A stretch of 7,446 bases of DNA from an uncultured Alphaproteobacteria bacterium (GTDB lineage: Bacteria > Pseudomonadota > Alphaproteobacteria > Bin95), in contig CAJXVF010000107.1 of NCBI GenBank assembly GCA_913060845.1, forward strand, positions 1 through 7,446. The letters are read 5' to 3'. Shown one piece after another: positions 1 to 6,193 of this stretch. The notes beneath the pieces were generated by a model. The model was given only the letters and a program-made list of their open reading frames with translations. It did no database searches and was not told where the DNA came from. Positions within the stretch are counted from its first letter, which is position 1. Each line of letters starts with the position of its first letter. Position numbers and translations under genes: made by a program.

Positions 1-990
1 TTCCCAAATGACGGACTTTGCGTCCGGCACTTTTTTCAGGATGCCCATTTCCTTTGCCATGGTCCAAACGGTGGTCATCGCCTTTTCATCTTCGGCGGTC
101 ACAACGGCTGGGACATAGGCATAGTCTTGCAGCCAAGCCGCGAAATAATCTGGTGAGATTTTCGCTGTCTGCTTAGAGATCGCCTCGCCGACTTCTGCCG
201 TGTTGTCATTGGCGTATTGGACGGACGCCAGCAGCATGCGGTTGAATTCTTTGAAGGCTTCGGGGCGTGCAGCCAGCTTTTCAGGATATGTAACGTGAAC
301 GGCAGACAGTGTGTCGACGTCAAACAGTTCGCGGTTATCCTGGTTAGTATAGGCCAAAACCCGATAATTTCCTGAGCTTTTAGCGGCATAGGCTTGCGCG
401 TGGATCAAGGTCGCGGCATCTACCTGGCCGGATTCCAGGGCCGACAATAGCGTCGGTGCGGGAAGCTGAACCCAAGAGAAATCGCCGCCCTTATAAGACA
501 CGTTCATGCCGTGCTTTTTCCAAAGCGCGATGCGGATCCAGGTGGTGCCTGTTGCACGGAGCGAGTAGCTGCCAATGGTTTTGCCTTTAAGGTCAGCCAT
601 CGATTTGTAAGGGCTGGAGTCCTTCACCCAGATGCCAGAACCAAGGCGGCCTTTGGCTGAGCGCAATGCTGACGACAACACGACGAGTTCAAGCCCACGA
701 CGCTTGGCGAATGGAATCGCCATGACGGCGTTCATAATGACGTCGTAGCTTTTGGCAGGCGTTGACGCGATCAGCGCAGGCACTTGCAGCGCACTGGTTT
801 CGATCTCAATCAGGTCAGACGTGATTTTACCGCTCTTGATGCCGTACATCACGCCTTCCAGCGCCGGGTCAGCCAAGTAGGCATAGGTGATCTTCTCTTT
901 CGCCATTGCGGCACCTGCAGCTAGGCTACCGACAATGCCGACGGCAGCGGCCATGCGGGCGCTACTTCTAAATGTCTGCCAGATTTTCAT
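1..990 (-). CDS. ABC transporter periplasmic substrate-binding protein, NMT1/SsuA-like (3' end cut by window edge)
   Basis: This is the solute receptor of an ABC importer, delivering a small molecule to the inner-membrane permease. I translated it from the ATG at 990; the frame stays open for 330 codons to position 1, so the stop lies outside. Residues 1-30 form a Sec signal peptide: basic start (KIWQTFRSSAR), hydrophobic Ala/Gly/Val core, and an A-M-A cleavage site before KEK. Family-typical NMT1/SsuA features are the D-LKGKTIGSYS segment (133-143) that opens the second lobe and LESGQVDAA (185-193). The length is already close to a full family member, so little is missing. An AGGAG ribosome site at 1001-1005 overlaps the stop of the ATPase gene, giving a 14-nt gap and probable translational coupling. 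Known ligands in this family include sulfonates, taurine, pyrimidines and aromatics; the ligand here is unknown. Confidence 0.88.
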   Translation of the reverse strand, partial: MKIWQTFRSSARMAAAVGIVGSLAAGAAMAKEKITYAYLADPALEGVMYGIKSGKITSDLIEIETSALQVPALIASTPAKSYDVIMNAVMAIPFAKRRGLELVVLSSALRSAKGRLGSGIWVKDSSPYKSMADLKGKTIGSYSLRATGTTWIRIALWKKHGMNVSYKGGDFSWVQLPAPTLLSALESGQVDAATLIHAQAYAAKSSGNYRVLAYTNQDNRELFDVDTLSAVHVTYPEKLAARPEAFKEFNRMLLASVQYANDNTAEVGEAISKQTAKISPDYFAAWLQDYAYVPAVVTAEDEKAMTTVWTMAKEMGILKKVPDAKSVIWE

Positions 991-1000
991 GATCTTTCGT

Positions 1001-1005
1001 CTCCT
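1001..1005 (-). promoter_or_regulatory. Ribosome binding site of the substrate-binding protein gene
   Basis: AGGAG on the minus strand lies 10 nt before the ATG at 990, and its first A is shared with the TGA stop of the ATPase gene (1007-1005). This supports the chosen start and suggests the two genes are translated together. Confidence 0.7.
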
Positions 1006-1781
1006 CAGTTGTCTTGTTCTGTCGCGTTGGTTTCAAGTGTCTGGAACAGGCTGATCAGATGCGCTTTCTGTTCCGACAATTCGGGTGAGTTTTCGATATC
1101 GCGCGGGCGAGGTGCTTCCAATTCAATGGTTTCCAGCACCGTCGTTGGCTTGTTGGATAGCAACAATACGCGGTTGGCTAAGGTCAGGGCCTCATCAACA
1201 TCATGGGTGACGAAGATGACCGTTTTGCCGGTTTCCTGCCAAATTCGGATGATTTCATCACGCATCCGGCGGCGAGTGTTGAGGTCGAGAGCGGAAAATG
1301 GCTCGTCCATGAGAATGATTTCAGGCTCAACCGAAAGCGCCCGCGCAATAGAGACCCGTTGGCGCTCGCCGCCGGAAAGCATGGCCGGATATTTCTCCAT
1401 ATCGTCTTGCAGGCCAACTAAGGCCAGTAGGCGTTCGGCAGTGCTGCGCATTTCAGCCTTGGGCTTGTCCGTGAAACGGAGTTCCATGCCAAGCATCACA
1501 TTGCCCAATGCTGTGCGCCAAGGTGCGAGGCGCGGCGACTGGAACACATAAGCCAGCTTGCTCCAGCCTTCAGATGGATCAGCGCCCATCACCGATACGT
1601 GCCCGCCATCAGCCGGGATCAAGTCTCCCATCAACCTAAGCGACGTGGATTTTCCGCAACCGCTTGGCCCTAGAATGCATAGAAATTCCCCGGCGCGGAC
1701 GGAAAACGTCAGGTTCTCGTAGATTGTCTCATCCTTGAACTTCAGGGAGACATTTTCAAACTTTAGGACGTCAGTGGTCAC
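1005..1781 (-). CDS. ABC importer ATP-binding protein (SsuB/TauB-type)
   Basis: A 258-residue cytoplasmic ATPase that should power import through the permease paired with the adjacent binding protein. All ABC motifs are present in order: Walker A GPSGCGKST (38-46), Q-loop Q81 in YVFQ, signature LSGGERQ (135-141), Walker B IILMDE (155-160), D-loop SALD (163-166) and switch histidine H193 in VTHD. The PRLAPWRT stretch after the Q-loop and the overall length match the nitrate/sulfonate/taurine ATPase group (SsuB, TauB, ThiZ). The start is a GTG at 1781; there is no other good start before Walker A, and the ribosome site is weak. It precedes the binding-protein gene by 14 nt. The permease is not in the window. 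ATPase function is near certain; the substrate is unknown. Confidence 0.93.
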   Translation of the reverse strand: MTTDVLKFENVSLKFKDETIYENLTFSVRAGEFLCILGPSGCGKSTSLRLMGDLIPADGGHVSVMGADPSEGWSKLAYVFQSPRLAPWRTALGNVMLGMELRFTDKPKAEMRSTAERLLALVGLQDDMEKYPAMLSGGERQRVSIARALSVEPEIILMDEPFSALDLNTRRRMRDEIIRIWQETGKTVIFVTHDVDEALTLANRVLLLSNKPTTVLETIELEAPRPRDIENSPELSEQKAHLISLFQTLETNATEQDN

Positions 1782-1816
1782 AGGGAATCTGGTCCGCCAG
1801 AGGGTGCAATCGCAAT

Positions 1817-1844
1817 ACTATATTCAGAACGCCTTGGATGCCCA
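1817..1844 (-). promoter_or_regulatory. Possible sigma70-like promoter for the ABC transporter genes
   Basis: On the minus strand, TGGGCA (1844-1839, 4 of 6 to the -35 consensus) is followed after 16 nt by TATAGT (1822-1817, 5 of 6 to the -10 consensus). Transcription would start near 1810, about 28 nt before the GTG at 1781. It sits in a 67-nt gap, the largest within the minus-strand run, so the transporter could be expressed separately from the enzymes. This is eye-matching only. Confidence 0.3.
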
Positions 1845-1849
1845 GGCGT
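1829..1849 (-). other. Inverted repeat at the hydrolase/ABC gene junction
   Basis: ACGCCT (1829-1834) and AGGCGT (1844-1849) form a perfect 6-bp stem with a 9-nt loop, touching the last base of the hydrolase stop codon. No T-run follows on the minus strand, so it is not a convincing intrinsic terminator. It could be a 3'-end stabiliser or processing hairpin, and it overlaps the candidate promoter for the ABC genes. Confidence 0.35.
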
Positions 1850-2736
1850 CACCCGTCCAAGCCCATTTGGCGCAGCGCGGCCGCGCCCAACAGGCTGTAA
1901 GGATTGGCCAGCGTTTCGATGATTTCAAAGTGGTTATAGTTCTGCCCAATGATGACTTCGCTTGGCTTGCCCGCAGCCGTCAAAGCATCATGAAATGCAT
2001 TGGATTGGCGGATGAACTCGGGCGTTTCCAATGCACCATAGGCTAGGACCACAGGTGTCGTGATGTCAGCAATATGGCGGAGTGGGCTCAAAGCCTGTTC
2101 GCTGGCGTCAGTGAAAGAGACATAGGCACTGCGGGCCGATAGGCGCACGGGTGCCATATCGAACATGCCGCTGGCCAGCATTGCGCCCTGAATGACCTTT
2201 GGCGCTGATGCTCCGATCCGCGTTAGCGCAACGCCGACCATATGTGCACCGGATGAATGCGCAGATAGATAAACTTGGCTGGGGTCCCCGCCAATGCGTT
2301 GCGCGTTCTGTGCGATCCAAAGAATGGCGTCAGTAATCTGGTCAGCGACAGGCATCAGGTCGCCGTCATGGTCCTGGACCCAATCAAAATCCAGGATCGC
2401 CAGGTGTGCGCCCGCTTTGGTGAAACACTCGGCGAGGAAGGCGTATTGGGTGGCGGTTGTGGCTTTCCATGCGCCGCCATGGACGAATATCTGGATCGGC
2501 CTTGCGTCGCCGCTTGTTCGATACAGGTCGAAGGCGGATTTGGCGGTGGGTCCGTAGGAAACCCGTTCCGGGGCGGGCAACCGGCTTCGCGCAACATCGC
2601 TGTTGGACCCGTAGCGCGCTGCCACAGTGGCCATGTTCCCGGCATAGACGGACTGATCGTAGGCGTCGTCCAGTTCCGCTTGGGTCAAGCCGCCCCAAAC
2701 TTTTGGCGCGTTCATTGGTCGATCAGTCATTGTCAC
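1849..2736 (-). CDS. Alpha/beta hydrolase, kynurenine formamidase-like / carboxylesterase family
   Basis: A 295-residue hydrolase with no signal peptide, so probably cytoplasmic. The HGGAW motif (86-90) is the oxyanion-hole motif of the esterase/formamidase branch. The nucleophile elbow reads A159-H-S161-S-G163, so the usual first Gly of GxSxG is Ala. The likely acid is E237 in GALETPEF, followed by RQS as in kynurenine-formamidase-like proteins, and the base is H269 in YNHFE. The family cleaves N-formyl or ester bonds; N-formylkynurenine is the best-known substrate, but no other kynurenine-pathway gene is visible, so I give no symbol. The start is GTG at 2736 with GGA 6 nt before it; an ATG two codons later (2730) is equally possible. 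The gene follows the SDR gene by 39 nt and precedes the ABC genes by 67 nt. Confidence 0.85.
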   Translation of the reverse strand: MTMTDRPMNAPKVWGGLTQAELDDAYDQSVYAGNMATVAARYGSNSDVARSRLPAPERVSYGPTAKSAFDLYRTSGDARPIQIFVHGGAWKATTATQYAFLAECFTKAGAHLAILDFDWVQDHDGDLMPVADQITDAILWIAQNAQRIGGDPSQVYLSAHSSGAHMVGVALTRIGASAPKVIQGAMLASGMFDMAPVRLSARSAYVSFTDASEQALSPLRHIADITTPVVLAYGALETPEFIRQSNAFHDALTAAGKPSEVIIGQNYNHFEIIETLANPYSLLGAAALRQMGLDG

Positions 2737-2754
2737 TGGTTATCCAAGTAAGTT

Positions 2755-2772
2755 GATCGCGCCAGAGCGATC
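2755..2772 (-). other. Inverted repeat between the SDR and hydrolase genes
   Basis: GATCGC (2755-2760) and GCGATC (2767-2772) form a perfect 6-bp stem with a 6-nt loop, 3 nt past the SDR stop codon. No T-run follows, so a terminator is unlikely; an mRNA-stabilising or processing hairpin is possible. It fills most of the short gap before the hydrolase gene. Confidence 0.35.
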
Positions 2773-2775
2773 CGA

Positions 2776-3597
2776 TCAGGTCGGCTTTTCATTCAACGCG
2801 CTGACATAGGAAAATGCACCCGGCGAGCCATCGACAATGATGCTTTCACCGCTGAGATATGACGCCCGCTCTGATGCGGCAAAGGCGATCATGTCTGCAA
2901 TTTCCTCTGGCGTACCCCACTGCGCACCGCGAGGCAGTTTTTCAGCCTCAAGGCGATTGCGTAACGTCTCGGCTTCCGCCGCAGTCAGATCGCGCCCAAG
3001 CGCTTCACGCTCCCACTTTTCAAAGCGATCCGGTGTCATGACAACACCTGGAATGATGCAAACAACACGGATTTTATGGGGCTTCAGTTCCGCCGCTAAA
3101 TCAGTTGAAAACCGTACCTCCGCCGCTTTCGCCGGGCCGGTGCAAGTAGAGCCCGGCGGGAACGCCGTTTTGACGGCTGTACGCCCCGACACATTAATGA
3201 CCGACCCGCCGCCGAGCTTGATCATCCCGGGGACTAAGCGTTGAGTCAGGCGGAATTGGGCGAAAAAATTGATGGCCATGCCGTCCGTCAGTTCATCATC
3301 AGTCACTTCTAGAAATGGCTTGTACGTGCCGGTGCCGGCATTGTTAACGAGGATATCAACGCCGCCATATTCGTGCTCTACGTGCGCGCTCAAGCGGTCG
3401 AGATCAGCGATTTTGGTCACATCAATTTGGATTGCATCAACGCCCAACCTGCTCGCGGCACTATCAAGGTGCTCCTGTCGGCGCGCGGCGATGACGACTT
3501 TGGCACCTTCCGCGATCAGGCATTCCGCAGTTGCCAAGCCGATGCCCCGGCTGCCGCCAGTAACGACGGCGACTTTGCCAGCTAATCCTAAATCCAT
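2776..3597 (-). CDS. SDR-family oxidoreductase with altered catalytic tyrosine
   Basis: A classical short-chain dehydrogenase/reductase by fold, 273 residues from the ATG at 3597; numbering here includes 8 upstream residues from a possible ATG at 3621. The dinucleotide-binding motif TGGSRGIG (21-28), NNAG (93-96), structural Asn N118 in MAINFF, catalytic-type Ser S145 in INVSG, Lys K165 and the PG turn (191-192) are all present. The family's YxxxK reads T161-G-P-A-K165: the catalytic Tyr is replaced by Thr, and the Ser-to-Lys spacing is about 3 residues longer than usual. It may therefore be a weak or different catalyst, or a binding protein. R47-R48 after the second strand (VVIAARR) favour NADP over NAD, by inference. 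The AGGAG site supports the 3597 start; nothing similar precedes 3621. Confidence 0.88.
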   Translation of the reverse strand: MDLGLAGKVAVVTGGSRGIGLATAECLIAEGAKVVIAARRQEHLDSAASRLGVDAIQIDVTKIADLDRLSAHVEHEYGGVDILVNNAGTGTYKPFLEVTDDELTDGMAINFFAQFRLTQRLVPGMIKLGGGSVINVSGRTAVKTAFPPGSTCTGPAKAAEVRFSTDLAAELKPHKIRVVCIIPGVVMTPDRFEKWEREALGRDLTAAEAETLRNRLEAEKLPRGAQWGTPEEIADMIAFAASERASYLSGESIIVDGSPGAFSYVSALNEKPT

Positions 3598-3607
3598 ATT
3601 CAGCTTA

Positions 3608-3612
3608 CTCCT
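3608..3612 (-). promoter_or_regulatory. Ribosome binding site deciding the SDR start
   Basis: AGGAG on the minus strand lies 10 nt upstream of the ATG at 3597 and inside the extra eight codons that an ATG at 3621 would add. The sequence before 3621 has no purine-rich site, so the shorter protein is preferred. Confidence 0.6.
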
Positions 3613-3642
3613 GCGGTCCATATATTTGGCTGTACGACTTTA

Positions 3643-4704
3643 TTATTGCCTATCTGGCTGATTTTCTAAAGCGTCAAAAACGGTCTCAGCCGCTTCCAAA
3701 GCTCCTTCAATGTAGCCGCCAAAAAGTGGTGCGACTTCAGTTCCAGCAAAATGTAGCGTGTTATCCCAAAGCCCCGTCATTGCGTTCGGTAACCCGTAGC
3801 TTGGATGCGCATAAAGGGGGGCCTTATCCTCTTCGGTGGACGTATGCGGATCAAATGCCCAGTCCTTTATATAAAGTTGTGCTGGTTCCGCTGCATCCGG
3901 CCCAAACATGCGGATAAGTTGCCGCAATAGGTGCTGGCGCAAAAGCTGCTCGTCGCTTCGGCCTTGTGGCGGGACACCGATAAATCCGAATAGAGCATAA
4001 GGCCCGCCATCGGCTGGTGAGGCGTCGTGAATCTCGACCATTGGGCCGAACCGGCTTGATGCATCGCCCGAGAGACCGGTCTCGCGCCAGAATGCGGTGT
4101 CATAGACTGCGATGGCCTTTGCTTGTCCGGCCATCCAGGTCGGCACGTTTTGCATCGCTTGGACTGCCGTGTCTGGCAGAGGCGGTGAAAAAGCAATCTC
4201 AGCCGCGATCCGGGGCGGGAGAGCCAGGACGGCTTGGTCAGCGGTTAGATCGCCCCCGTCAGATAGCGTTGCAGTTATGCCCGCGCTGGTTTTGGTTAGC
4301 GTTTTGACATGAGCGTTCAGGCGGGTGCGGGCACCTGATAGCTTGCTGGCGAGAGTATCCGTAATCGCGGCCAGCCCATCTTTCAGTCGCCACGAGCCTT
4401 CCATTGAAGCAAAGCCACGACCGCGTTGAACGTGCCCGCGGTCGTCTTCGAATAAAAGATCACCGTCCGCGTATTGATCGAATTTTTCGAACCCCAATTG
4501 GTCTATGAGTGCAGCGATGCGCGGTTGACCGGGCCAGAACCATGCTGGCCCCATATCAAAATGACCTGCCGCATGATGCTCGGTCATTATTCGGCCGCCA
4601 AAGCGGTTTCGCGCCTCAAGCAAGAGATAGTCGCGGCCTTCAGCTTCGAGCGCGTTCGCAAGGGCGAGGCCGGATAGGCCACCTCCAATAATTATGGTTT
4701 CCAT
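3643..4704 (-). CDS. Short FAD-dependent amine oxidase (monoamine-oxidase superfamily)
   Basis: A 353-residue flavoprotein predicted to oxidise an amine to an imine/aldehyde, releasing ammonia and peroxide or passing electrons on. The Rossmann motif IIGGGLSGL (5-13) starts almost at the N-terminus, and E30 in LLLEARNRFGGR would bind the FAD ribose. DMGPAWFWPGQPRI (50-63) resembles the family's substrate-domain opening. K195 (QAKAI) matches the flavin-N5 water Lys, and FAGTEVAPLFGGYIEGAL (319-336) is the C-terminal FAD motif. Aligned by eye with human MAO, Y331 keeps one aromatic-cage Tyr, while the covalent-flavin Cys and the second cage Tyr both fall on Glu (E291, E292); FAD is then probably non-covalent. 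It is shorter than typical members (about 420-500 residues). There is no Tat or Sec signal. As first gene of the minus run it has only a weak ribosome site at its ATG (4704). Confidence 0.87.
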   Translation of the reverse strand: METIIIGGGLSGLALANALEAEGRDYLLLEARNRFGGRIMTEHHAAGHFDMGPAWFWPGQPRIAALIDQLGFEKFDQYADGDLLFEDDRGHVQRGRGFASMEGSWRLKDGLAAITDTLASKLSGARTRLNAHVKTLTKTSAGITATLSDGGDLTADQAVLALPPRIAAEIAFSPPLPDTAVQAMQNVPTWMAGQAKAIAVYDTAFWRETGLSGDASSRFGPMVEIHDASPADGGPYALFGFIGVPPQGRSDEQLLRQHLLRQLIRMFGPDAAEPAQLYIKDWAFDPHTSTEEDKAPLYAHPSYGLPNAMTGLWDNTLHFAGTEVAPLFGGYIEGALEAAETVFDALENQPDRQ

Positions 4705-4765
4705 GGCCTATAAAACTCGATTGACCAACACCGCTGAGGCTCTCGCGGTCACAAATCTTCTGGCG

Positions 4766-4794
4766 TCGACGCAGCGCGAAGTCTGTCTCATACT
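4766..4794 (+). promoter_or_regulatory. Possible weak sigma70-like promoter for the VOC/deacetylase pair
   Basis: TCGACG (4766-4771, 4 of 6 to the -35 consensus) and CATACT (4789-4794, 4 of 6 to the -10 consensus) are 17 nt apart. Transcription would start near 4801, leaving a short leader of about 27 nt with the ribosome site. The matches are weak and by eye. Confidence 0.25.
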
Positions 4795-4813
4795 CTGAGT
4801 GAACTGAACAGAA

Positions 4814-4819
4814 GGGGAG
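4814..4819 (+). promoter_or_regulatory. Ribosome binding site deciding the VOC gene start
   Basis: GGGGAG lies 8 nt before the ATG at 4828. The in-frame GTG at 4819 begins inside this site and so has no room for one, which favours the ATG. Confidence 0.6.
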
Positions 4820-4827
4820 TGAGCCTG

Positions 4828-5214
4828 ATGCATAAATGGATTGACCATATCGTTGTCCGCGTTGAGAATCTCGACGAGGCTATCAAAGACTATACCGACC
4901 GTCTTGGCTTCACTGTCACCAAGCTGCCGATGGATCAGCCTGAGATTGGTCTGCGCCGCGCCGTGCTTGAGTTAGGTACGTCTGGCACGTTTATCGAACT
5001 GGCGGAACCACTTGGTGACAATAGTGAAATTCGCGCAGGTCTCGATAAGCGGGGTGAGGGCGTACATCTGGTGGCACTTGCAGTCGCAGACCTTGATGCA
5101 GCGAAATCAGACATGAAAGCGCGCGGTGCCCGAGTTATCGACGCTGGCAAACAGGTCTTCCTTCATCCCAAAGAAGGCCATGGCGTCATGTATCAATTGA
5201 TCGAACGGAAGTAG
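4828..5214 (+). CDS. VOC/glyoxalase-fold protein, methylmalonyl-CoA-epimerase-like
   Basis: A 128-residue cytoplasmic protein made of two beta-alpha-beta-beta-beta modules, of the vicinal oxygen chelate superfamily (glyoxalase I, dioxygenases, methylmalonyl-CoA epimerase). The opening WIDHIVVRVENLDEAIKDY and the ending FLHPKEGHGVMYQL resemble the epimerase branch. Candidate metal ligands are H7 and E57 (FIELAEP). At the third family position GLHH-x-A the sequence reads GVHLVA, with Leu at position 81, and the fourth ligand, Glu in V-x-EL, reads Gln (Q123 in MYQL). Metal binding may be changed, or H80 may substitute. No methylmalonyl-CoA mutase is visible, so the epimerase name should not be transferred. 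Likely co-transcribed with the deacetylase gene 52 nt downstream. Role in the cluster unknown. Confidence 0.82.
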   Translation: MHKWIDHIVVRVENLDEAIKDYTDRLGFTVTKLPMDQPEIGLRRAVLELGTSGTFIELAEPLGDNSEIRAGLDKRGEGVHLVALAVADLDAAKSDMKARGARVIDAGKQVFLHPKEGHGVMYQLIERK

Positions 5215-5254
5215 CTGCAAGCTTACTTCGCCTGCAATTTGACTAACGCCTTAT

Positions 5255-5259
5255 GGGAG
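5255..5259 (+). promoter_or_regulatory. Ribosome binding site of the deacetylase-family gene
   Basis: GGGAG with a 7-nt spacer to the ATG at 5267 supports that start over the internal ATG at codon 11. Confidence 0.65.
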
Positions 5260-5266
5260 CTTCGGC

Positions 5267-6193
5267 ATGTGGTCGAACCCGCGCATTCCGTATCAGATGA
5301 CAAGCCAACGCAAGCGCTTAGAAGCGCCGGGCGGGAAGCCGATCATCGTCAATCTGTGCATGAATGTGGAATATTGGCCCTATAACAAGCCAATGCCGCG
5401 CGGTGTTCTACCACCACCCCATGGCGCGCAGATTGAGCCGCCCGATGTGCCGAATTATTCCTGGGTTGAATATGGCATGCGGGCGGGAATGCCCCGCTTT
5501 ATGGCCATGCTGGCTGATCGCGGACTGAAGGCGTCTGCATTGACGAACGCGCAAGTGGCGGACGTTTATCCCGCACTCATGGATGAGATGGTCAAGGCGG
5601 AGTGGGAGCTGGTCGGTCACGGCTGGCAGCAGCAGTCTTTAAAGCAGGCTGATGATGAGGCGGACGTAATCCAGCGATCGCTCGCACGGCTGAAAGAATG
5701 CGATGGCAAGCAGGTGCGCTGCTGGCTAGGCCCAGGCCTAGGCGAAACCCATGATACCGTTGACCATTTGAAGGCCAATGGCATCGACTTCCTGTTGGAT
5801 TGGGTGGTCGATGACTTGCCGTATTGGATCCGCACCAAGCACGGACCAATGGTGGGACTGCCCTATACGCTAGAGCTGAATGACGTCCCGATCTACGCGA
5901 TCAAGAATTCTTCCACGGATGAAATCCTGAAACGGTTGGAGGCGACCCTCGCGATTTTTGAACGCGAGACCGAGCAGAACCCAAGGGTTCTAACGTTCGG
6001 CCTGCATCCGCACATTATCGGCGTGCCGCATATCGCCTATTACTTTGAGAAGGCGCTGGATTTGCTGCTGGAGCACCCGCAAACGGTGTTCATGACATCT
6101 GGTCAGATCGGCGATTGGTTCGTTCAGGCTGACGGCACGGATGGTGCGGAAGTGGCTGCCTATACTGATACACCGCCACCCCTGCCTTACTAA
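5267..6193 (+). CDS. Polysaccharide deacetylase (NodB-fold) family protein, PuuE allantoinase-like
   Basis: A 308-residue protein with no signal peptide, which argues for a cytoplasmic small-molecule hydrolase rather than a cell-wall enzyme. Features shared with the PuuE-like branch are VNLCMNVEYW (28-37), WVEYGMRAGMPR (66-77), ELVGHGWQQQ (114-123), WLGPGLGETHDT (153-164), LLDWVVDDLPY (176-186) and GLHPHIIGVPH (245-255). The classical NodB metal site is incomplete: in the second motif H118 is kept, but the residue four further on is Q122 instead of His, and no Asp-Asp pair is seen in the first (N33-V-E35). PuuE from Pseudomonas is a known metal-independent allantoinase, so this is compatible with activity on a cyclic ureide, imide or amide. 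No other uric-acid genes are visible, so I do not assign the substrate. It follows the VOC gene by 52 nt and overlaps the converging TRAP gene by 4 nt. Confidence 0.87.
   Translation: MWSNPRIPYQMTSQRKRLEAPGGKPIIVNLCMNVEYWPYNKPMPRGVLPPPHGAQIEPPDVPNYSWVEYGMRAGMPRFMAMLADRGLKASALTNAQVADVYPALMDEMVKAEWELVGHGWQQQSLKQADDEADVIQRSLARLKECDGKQVRCWLGPGLGETHDTVDHLKANGIDFLLDWVVDDLPYWIRTKHGPMVGLPYTLELNDVPIYAIKNSSTDEILKRLEATLAIFERETEQNPRVLTFGLHPHIIGVPHIAYYFEKALDLLLEHPQTVFMTSGQIGDWFVQADGTDGAEVAAYTDTPPPLPY

Larger units (their letters stand above)
4705..4827. promoter_or_regulatory. Divergent intergenic region between the two operons
   Basis: This 123-nt gap separates the amine oxidase gene (minus) from the VOC gene (plus) and should hold the promoters of both runs. 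It contains an inverted repeat TGACC (4722-4726), 20 nt, GGTCA (4747-4751), with ACCGC/GCGGT arms (4730-4734, 4745-4749) on nearly the same axis: a plausible operator for a shared regulator. No regulator gene is in the window. I could not find a convincing minus-strand promoter. Confidence 0.45.

Noticed and set aside
99..389. 96-codon minus-strand frame
   Set aside because: It is a shifted frame inside the substrate-binding protein gene, which reads through without interruption.
1009..1551. 180-codon open frame on the plus strand
   Set aside because: It lies antisense to the ABC ATPase, whose motifs are complete; the translation is Ser/Arg-rich and shows no recognisable domain.
1849..2736. 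Naming the hydrolase kynB
   Set aside because: The elbow differs and no tryptophan 2,3-dioxygenase or kynureninase gene is visible.
2275..2756. Several open frames on the plus strand over the hydrolase gene
   Set aside because: They are antisense to the hydrolase with HGGAW and AHSSG motifs; the translations have no family features.
4705..4760. A minus-strand promoter for the amine oxidase using TTTTAT or TATAGG near the ATG
   Set aside because: No -35-like hexamer lies at 16-18 nt spacing; TTGTGA is about 33 nt away.
5215..5254. Terminator or hairpin between the VOC and deacetylase genes
   Set aside because: Only 4-bp TGCA arms can pair and no T-run follows; the genes are more likely co-transcribed.
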